Position numbers and translations under genes: made by a program. DNA of 26,895 nt, taken from DATEAV01 sp964575425. Its GTDB lineage: Bacteria > Chloroflexota > Anaerolineae > Anaerolineales > E44-bin32. The stretch is from positions 1 through 26,895 of the forward strand of contig CAZNRD010000036.1 in the NCBI GenBank assembly GCA_964575425.1, in the 5' to 3' direction. The notes under the pieces were generated by a model. The model worked only from the letters and a program-made list of their open reading frames with translations. It searched no databases and was not told the DNA's origin. The stretch's first letter is position 1, and each line of letters starts with the position of its first letter. Positions 23,234 to 26,895 of the stretch are shown piece by piece.

Positions 23234-24760
23234 CTACGCCCGCTCCGCCTCGGGGGGCCGGTTCAGGCGGTGGTAAAGCGGCCGCAGAGCCGGGTACAGG
23301 CGCTGGAAGGCCGCGTAGAGTTCGCGGTAGATGGGCGGCGGCGGCAGCGTCGGCGCCACGACACTTCCCGCCGGTATGGCAGCCTTGGTGGCTTCGATCG
23401 AGGGGTAGATCCCTAATCCGACGGCGGCAATCAGCGCCGCGCCGATGGCGCCGGCGTCCTGAGGGTTGGGCACGATCTCCAGGGTGCGCTCCGTGACATC
23501 GGCCACGATGCGCACCCAGGGCTCCCCGCGGGCGCCGCCGCCGATCAGGCGCAGCCTCTCCGGCCGGAAGCGGTAGAGCTCATCCATCGAATCCAGGATC
23601 CAGCGTAGGTTGAACGCGGTCCCTTCGTAAATGGCGCGCGTCAGCTGCGGCCGGGTGTGGTTTGCGCCGAGGTTGATGAAGGCCGCTCGCAGCCTCTCAT
23701 CGGCCACCGGCGAGCGCTCGCCGTACATCCACGGTGTGAACAGCAGGCCTCCGGCACCGGGCTCGGTCGAGGCCACCTCGGCGTCCATCTCGGCGAAGGT
23801 CGCAGGGCGAAGCTCCGAATCGTAGAAAGCCCTCGCCGCCCAGTTCAGGCACTCGCCGCACGTCTCCATCTCTCCCAGGAGCAGGAACTTGTCGCGATCG
23901 GCGGACTGCAGGGTGACCAGCCCCCGGCGCCCGGTGACACGCCGGCTGGTGACGATGCCGACAAACCCTGAAGTACCGAGGCACAGATGACCCTCCCCCT
24001 CGCCCACCGCCCCCGAACCGACCGCAGCCGACATGGCATCGCCCGCTCCGCCAAAGACGGGCGTGCCCTCCAAGAGGCCTAGCTGCTCCGCCGCCTCCGC
24101 CGTCAGCCCGCCGACGCGCTCGCACGACTGCACCAGCGGCGGAAACTTGGCCGCATCCAGCCCAAACAGACGCATCAGCCTGCTGTCCCAGGTCTTGGTC
24201 TTCATGTTGAACAGACCCGTGGTGCAGGCCGATGTCCACTCGTACACCAGCCTGCCGGTGGCCTGATAGAGGAGATAGCCGCTGGCATCGATGAAGGCCG
24301 AGGCCCGATCGCAGAGATCCGGTTGATTGCGCTTGAGCCACAGGTACTTGGGCAGCAAGTCCTTGCCCGTGAGGGCGACCCCGACGAGCATGGCGAAGAT
24401 CGCAGGTCCGCCCAGTCTGCGCATCACCAGGCGCGCCTCCTCGACCGCGCGCCCGTCGAGCCAGCTGATGCAGCGGGCGAGTGGCTGCCCTTTGTTGTCG
24501 ACCGCGATCAGGTTGACCATCTGCGTGGAGAACGACAGCCCGAGGATATCGCTGGCGCGGGCCTCGGCCGTGGCAAGCACCTGGCGCGTGGTCTGCCCGA
24601 CGGCCTGCCACCAGTCTGCCGGCTCCTGCTCCGCCCACAGGCGCCGCGGGTAGTGCGTCGGGTAGGGTTCGAAGGCCTTGCCGGCCACCCGGCCTTCGGG
24701 CGTGATCAGCGCGGCCTTGGTGCCGCCGGTGCCGACGTCGTAGGCGAGGAGGTATGGCAT
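23234..24760 (-). CDS. FGGY-family carbohydrate kinase (xylulokinase-like)
   Basis: This 508-residue two-domain kinase starts with LLAYDVGTGGTKAALI, the phosphate 1 motif of the actin-like ATPase fold. LSFSTQMVNLIAVD and ISWLDGRA follow in the sugar-binding lobe. The second half has FGGAGDAMSAAVGSGAV, with the likely catalytic Asp, then LCLGTSGFV, and the adenosine motif LIGGGARGEPWVRIVADV. The overall plan and length fit xylulokinase and related FGGY kinases, which phosphorylate pentuloses, polyols or other sugars. The exact substrate is unknown. It is the first gene of a leftward pair with the PLP lyase and is divergent from a GntR regulator whose likely operator overlaps its promoter. The ATG is at 24760 with a weak AAAGGGAA ribosome binding site. 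Confidence 0.87.
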   Translation of the reverse strand: MPYLLAYDVGTGGTKAALITPEGRVAGKAFEPYPTHYPRRLWAEQEPADWWQAVGQTTRQVLATAEARASDILGLSFSTQMVNLIAVDNKGQPLARCISWLDGRAVEEARLVMRRLGGPAIFAMLVGVALTGKDLLPKYLWLKRNQPDLCDRASAFIDASGYLLYQATGRLVYEWTSACTTGLFNMKTKTWDSRLMRLFGLDAAKFPPLVQSCERVGGLTAEAAEQLGLLEGTPVFGGAGDAMSAAVGSGAVGEGEGHLCLGTSGFVGIVTSRRVTGRRGLVTLQSADRDKFLLLGEMETCGECLNWAARAFYDSELRPATFAEMDAEVASTEPGAGGLLFTPWMYGERSPVADERLRAAFINLGANHTRPQLTRAIYEGTAFNLRWILDSMDELYRFRPERLRLIGGGARGEPWVRIVADVTERTLEIVPNPQDAGAIGAALIAAVGLGIYPSIEATKAAIPAGSVVAPTLPPPPIYRELYAAFQRLYPALRPLYHRLNRPPEAERA

Positions 24761-24835
24761 GGGGATTCCCTTTCGTGCCCTCGGAGCGGCCGCGTGCTAC
24801 GTGCGTCTGGCTGCGCGCCCTCTGCCGGGTTCGCG

Positions 24836-24865
24836 ATTCTAGTACAATAGGGTTGCACTGTGCAA
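24836..24865 (-). promoter_or_regulatory. Probable promoter of the kinase-lyase operon
   Basis: On the minus strand TTGCAC (24865-24860) and TAGAAT (24841-24836) are 18 bp apart. The -35 box is part of the 15-nt palindrome, so a repressor bound there would block it. Confidence 0.5.
24843..24848 (+). promoter_or_regulatory. -10 box of the GntR gene
   Basis: TACAAT lies 4 nt before the palindrome and 51 nt before the ATG. No strong -35 box is seen at 16-18 bp upstream. Its expected start point falls inside the palindrome. Confidence 0.5.
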
Positions 24866-24866
24866 C
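24852..24866. promoter_or_regulatory. Operator-like perfect palindrome for the GntR regulator
   Basis: GTTGCAC-T-GTGCAAC is a perfect 7-bp inverted repeat around one base. It covers the predicted start point of the rightward gntR transcript and the -35 box of the leftward kinase operon. A further GTGC half-site follows at 24868-24871. This placement fits autoregulation and control of the divergent operon by the adjacent regulator. Confidence 0.65.
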
Positions 24867-24899
24867 TGTGCGACCCTCCCATCCACGCGGACACCCCTC

Positions 24900-25730
24900 A
24901 TGATGCCCACCCCCGACTACCGTCTCGACCTCGACCGCTCACGCCGCGAGACCCTGCGCGCCCAGGCCGCCCGCCTCATCGCCCACGCCATCCGCCGCCA
25001 GCACTTAGGCTTCCGCCGCGGCGAGCGCCTCACCATCCGCCTGCTGGCCGACGCCAATCCCATCCACCGCAACACGCTACGCCACGCCATGGACGATCTG
25101 GTCCTGCAAGGCTACTTGCGCCGCCTTCCCAACCGGGGCTTCGAGGTCCTCAACCATGCACCGGCCCGGCCGGCACACCTCAGCCGCCACGTGCTCTCGC
25201 TCAGCGACCTCGCCGATCGCAGCGGCCTGCTCAGCCGCTCCATCATCTTGCCTGCACACACGGGAATGAGGACGGCACGCCAGCTCGTGGGCCCGCTGGC
25301 GCGCGTCCGCCGAGACCTCGCTCTATCTTCGGACGAGAAGGTGGCCGTCCTGACGCGGCGGCGCGAGGTGAAGCGCCCGCCCGGCCGCCTCTGGCTCCTG
25401 GCCGCCCTCGAACAGTCCGTCCTGCCCCTGCGTCATGCGCCGGATGTCCTCGAAGTTGCCCTGCAGCGGATCGAACACGAGGGCGAGTTTTCGCTCTTCT
25501 GCTACCTGCGCCGCGCCTACCCGAAGGACGACTTCTTCAAGGCCCTGTACGAGATTTCCCTGACGCCGCTGCCGCCTTCCCTGGCCGCGCACTGGGACTC
25601 GCCCTCGCCGTCGGTGAGCGTCGTCAACGTCACCTTCGGCTCGGCCGGCGCCATCGAGTGGACCCACACCTGGTTTGACAGCCGCCGGGCGGTGCTGCTG
25701 GCCGGCTCGCTGGACGTGAGAGTGGTCTAG
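24900..25730 (+). CDS. GntR-family transcriptional regulator, HutC/UTRA type
   Basis: This 276-residue protein has an N-terminal winged helix (about 30-85): LRAQAARLIAHAIRRQ, then RGERLTIRLLADANPIHRNTLRHAMDDLVLQGYLRRLPNRGFEV, the GntR pattern of a recognition helix followed by a wing. The C-terminal part (about 100-270) is consistent with a UTRA effector domain, with the family-like stretches FCYLRRAYPKDDFFKALYE and VNVTFGSAGAIEWTHTWFDSRRAVLLAG. UTRA regulators usually respond to sugar phosphates or other small metabolites. The gene is divergent from the FGGY kinase-lyase pair, and a perfect palindrome lies between them. The likely role is repressor of both; the effector may be the kinase product. 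The start at 24900 is one of two adjacent ATGs. Confidence 0.85.
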   Translation: MMPTPDYRLDLDRSRRETLRAQAARLIAHAIRRQHLGFRRGERLTIRLLADANPIHRNTLRHAMDDLVLQGYLRRLPNRGFEVLNHAPARPAHLSRHVLSLSDLADRSGLLSRSIILPAHTGMRTARQLVGPLARVRRDLALSSDEKVAVLTRRREVKRPPGRLWLLAALEQSVLPLRHAPDVLEVALQRIEHEGEFSLFCYLRRAYPKDDFFKALYEISLTPLPPSLAAHWDSPSPSVSVVNVTFGSAGAIEWTHTWFDSRRAVLLAGSLDVRVV

Positions 25731-25732
25731 GC

Positions 25733-25840
25733 CCAAGCGAAAACGACATCAACACGCTGGGCATGTTCCAGGCCGTGGGCCTGCGTCAGGCAGACGGCAC
25801 GCCCAGGGCGGCGCTCGCCGTGTGGGACGGGTCTCGCCAC
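25733..25840 (+). pseudogene. Possible C-terminal fragment of a sugar-active enzyme
   Basis: One frame reads ENDINTLGMFQAVGLRQADG followed by TPRAALAVWDG. It resembles the tail of glycoside hydrolase-like proteins, where a 'LGLFD...GxPRPALAxWD' segment ends the catalytic barrel. No start or catalytic part is present and the pattern soon stops. It may be a relic, and the match is tentative. Confidence 0.3.
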
Positions 25841-26047
25841 GGTAGCCCCTGGTGGAGGACGCCGCTCGTCATCGCCCGGCTGGGCATGGCCGGCAAGCCC
25901 AGGATGGCGCCTTCTCTCCTCAGGCAGCTCCGCTGGTTTAGAACTCTGATGAGTTGGTGTGGATCAGCAGCTCCCATCAACTTGCCGCACCGCTCCCGTT
26001 ATGTCTCGTGTGAGACGCGCCGGGCCGTTGCCTCCGCCGGTTAGTTA

Positions 26048-26076
26048 TTGATAAGGCGTCGGATTCCCCGTATGAT
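26048..26076 (+). promoter_or_regulatory. Promoter of the secreted Cys-rich protein
   Basis: TTGATA (26048-26053) and TATGAT (26071-26076) are 17 bp apart, close to the sigma-70 consensus. The ATG at 26107 follows a purine-rich ribosome binding site (GGAGGGGGAG) at 26097-26106. Confidence 0.75.
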
Positions 26077-26106
26077 GGAAGCGCGTTCGCGGCCCTGGAG
26101 GGGGAG

Positions 26107-26895
26107 ATGGCAAATCCTCGCGCTCGCCTGGCCGCAGCGGCCGTTGCCCTTGCGGTCGTTGCCGCGGAGCTCATCGTCTGGCCGGCGCTCCCGTAAGGAC
26201 ATCGGGACGATGTGGCCGATTACCTCGGCCCAAACCGCAGCGTGACCACCTGGGTCTGGCGCCGGCTGCACTGTCACTACCAGTGCATCTATTTCCCGCC
26301 CAGCCCCCAACCCAACGAGCCCCGCTGGTACGGCTGCTACCTGAACCTGTACTACCCACCGGATGAGTCGTGTCCGTCTGCCAACAGCGTGCGGCCGTAC
26401 TTCTCCAACGCGGCGACGGCATGCGGCCGGCAGTGGCCGCAACCCGGCTGTCCGAGCCCGCCGTGCCGGCTGGAGACGTCGGATTCAGTCGTTGCCTGCA
26501 GCCAGGGAGAGCAAGGCTGCCGGGGAGTGGCGCAGACGGTGACGTATCCCGAGGCGACCGTCAGCGGGAGGATCAACTGCCAGTCGCCGGGGAGCGGCGG
26601 CTGGTGCCGCGGTGGGGCCGAGCTCTCCCTCAGCGGGACCGAGCCATTGAGCGGGTACAGCATTCTGGCCCTTGAGGGGACCAGGAACGGCGAGACCTTC
26701 GCCTGCCCGGGTGCTTCGTGTTCGGTGCCGCTGGTCGAAGGGACGAACGAGTTCACCTTCTGGGCCTTGTCCTCATGGGGAGACTCGTCCCGCATGGGGA
26801 CGGCGAGCGGCCGGCTGGACAGCGGACCGCCGACCATCTCGGGGGAGATAGGGATGAGAAGGCCGGCTCCTCCGAAGACGTGCTCCATCCGGTAG
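26107..26895 (+). pseudogene. Secreted Cys-rich surface protein interrupted by an in-frame TAA
   Basis: An ATG with a strong promoter and ribosome binding site opens MANPRARLAAAAVALAVV, a signal peptide. TAA follows at 26194-26196 (codon 30). The same frame then runs open from 26197 to TAG at 26893-26895. The 227-codon part (usable GTG at 26212) starts DYLGPNRSVTTWVW and is Cys-rich (CHYQC, GCYLNLYYPP). It continues with an Ig-like module: ATVSGRINCQSPGSGGWCRG, LSGYSILALEG, TFWALSSWGDSS and LDSGPPTIS. This pattern occurs in large exported proteins of Chloroflexota. The last residues look basic and unlike the usual continuation, so a second lesion near 26850 is possible. Either the gene is decayed, or only the GTG-started part is made, without a signal peptide. 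Confidence 0.65.

Larger units (their letters stand above)
25731..26106. other. Region between gntR and the secreted protein, with a possible gene remnant
   Basis: These 376 bases hold a short glycoside-hydrolase-like fragment (25733-25840) and then the promoter of the secreted protein. The rest has no recognisable feature. Confidence 0.5.

Noticed and set aside
1..26895. CRISPR arrays, insertion sequences, integrases, prophage or defence genes
   Set aside because: No regular repeat-spacer arrangement, transposase motif or phage structural gene was seen on either strand.

Overview
The window is 26.9 kb of GC-rich bacterial chromosome. It carries about 20 genes, one tRNA and a T-box leader. 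I see no rRNA, CRISPR array, insertion sequence or phage gene. The likely source is a Chloroflexota (Anaerolineae-like) bacterium. This is inferred from the menaquinone genes, the Pro/Thr-rich lipoproteins with Ig-like and LysM parts, the secreted Cys-rich protein at the right end, and the T-box-controlled thrS. No phylogenetic marker was searched, so the assignment is tentative.

Left part (1-5427, + strand). The 3' end of zwf is followed by a menA/ubiE pair for the last steps of menaquinone synthesis. Next comes a tightly packed four-gene operon: class I methyltransferase, ACT-domain protein, Tat-type calcineurin-like phosphoesterase and PfkB sugar kinase. Its genes overlap or lie 4 nt apart. 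The ACT gene is intact except for one in-frame TAG.

Middle part (5424-14708, - strand). It holds a trypsin-like protease coupled to a small protein made only of the protease's N-terminal domain, then dihydrolipoamide dehydrogenase. Next is a membrane Fe-S/CCG-domain oxidoreductase resembling ETF:menaquinone oxidoreductases, a small Cys-rich protein and an L,D-transpeptidase. It ends with threonyl-tRNA synthetase, which lacks a TGS domain and has a T-box leader directly downstream of tRNA-Val. The menaquinone genes and the Fe-S oxidoreductase fit an anaerobic or facultative quinone-based respiratory chain.

Surface-protein operon (14784-19047, - strand). Two lipoproteins and one LysM/Ig-like membrane-anchored protein are followed by a 14-bp terminator stem. 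The terminator loop appears to contain the -35 box of the tRNA-Val promoter.

Right part (19398-26895). It holds a membrane-anchored DsbA-like thioredoxin (+), an SDR epimerase (-), and a divergent sugar-metabolism cluster. In that cluster an FGGY kinase and a sphingosine-1-phosphate-lyase-like PLP enzyme (-) face a GntR/HutC regulator (+), with a perfect 15-nt palindrome between them. The last gene is a secreted Cys-rich protein with a good promoter, ribosome binding site and signal peptide, but its frame is broken by a TAA at codon 30.

The most interesting items are the GntR-kinase-PLP lyase module with its visible operator, the protease with its stand-alone partner domain, the promoter nested in a terminator loop ahead of tRNA-Val/T-box/thrS, and two genes each interrupted by a single in-frame stop.
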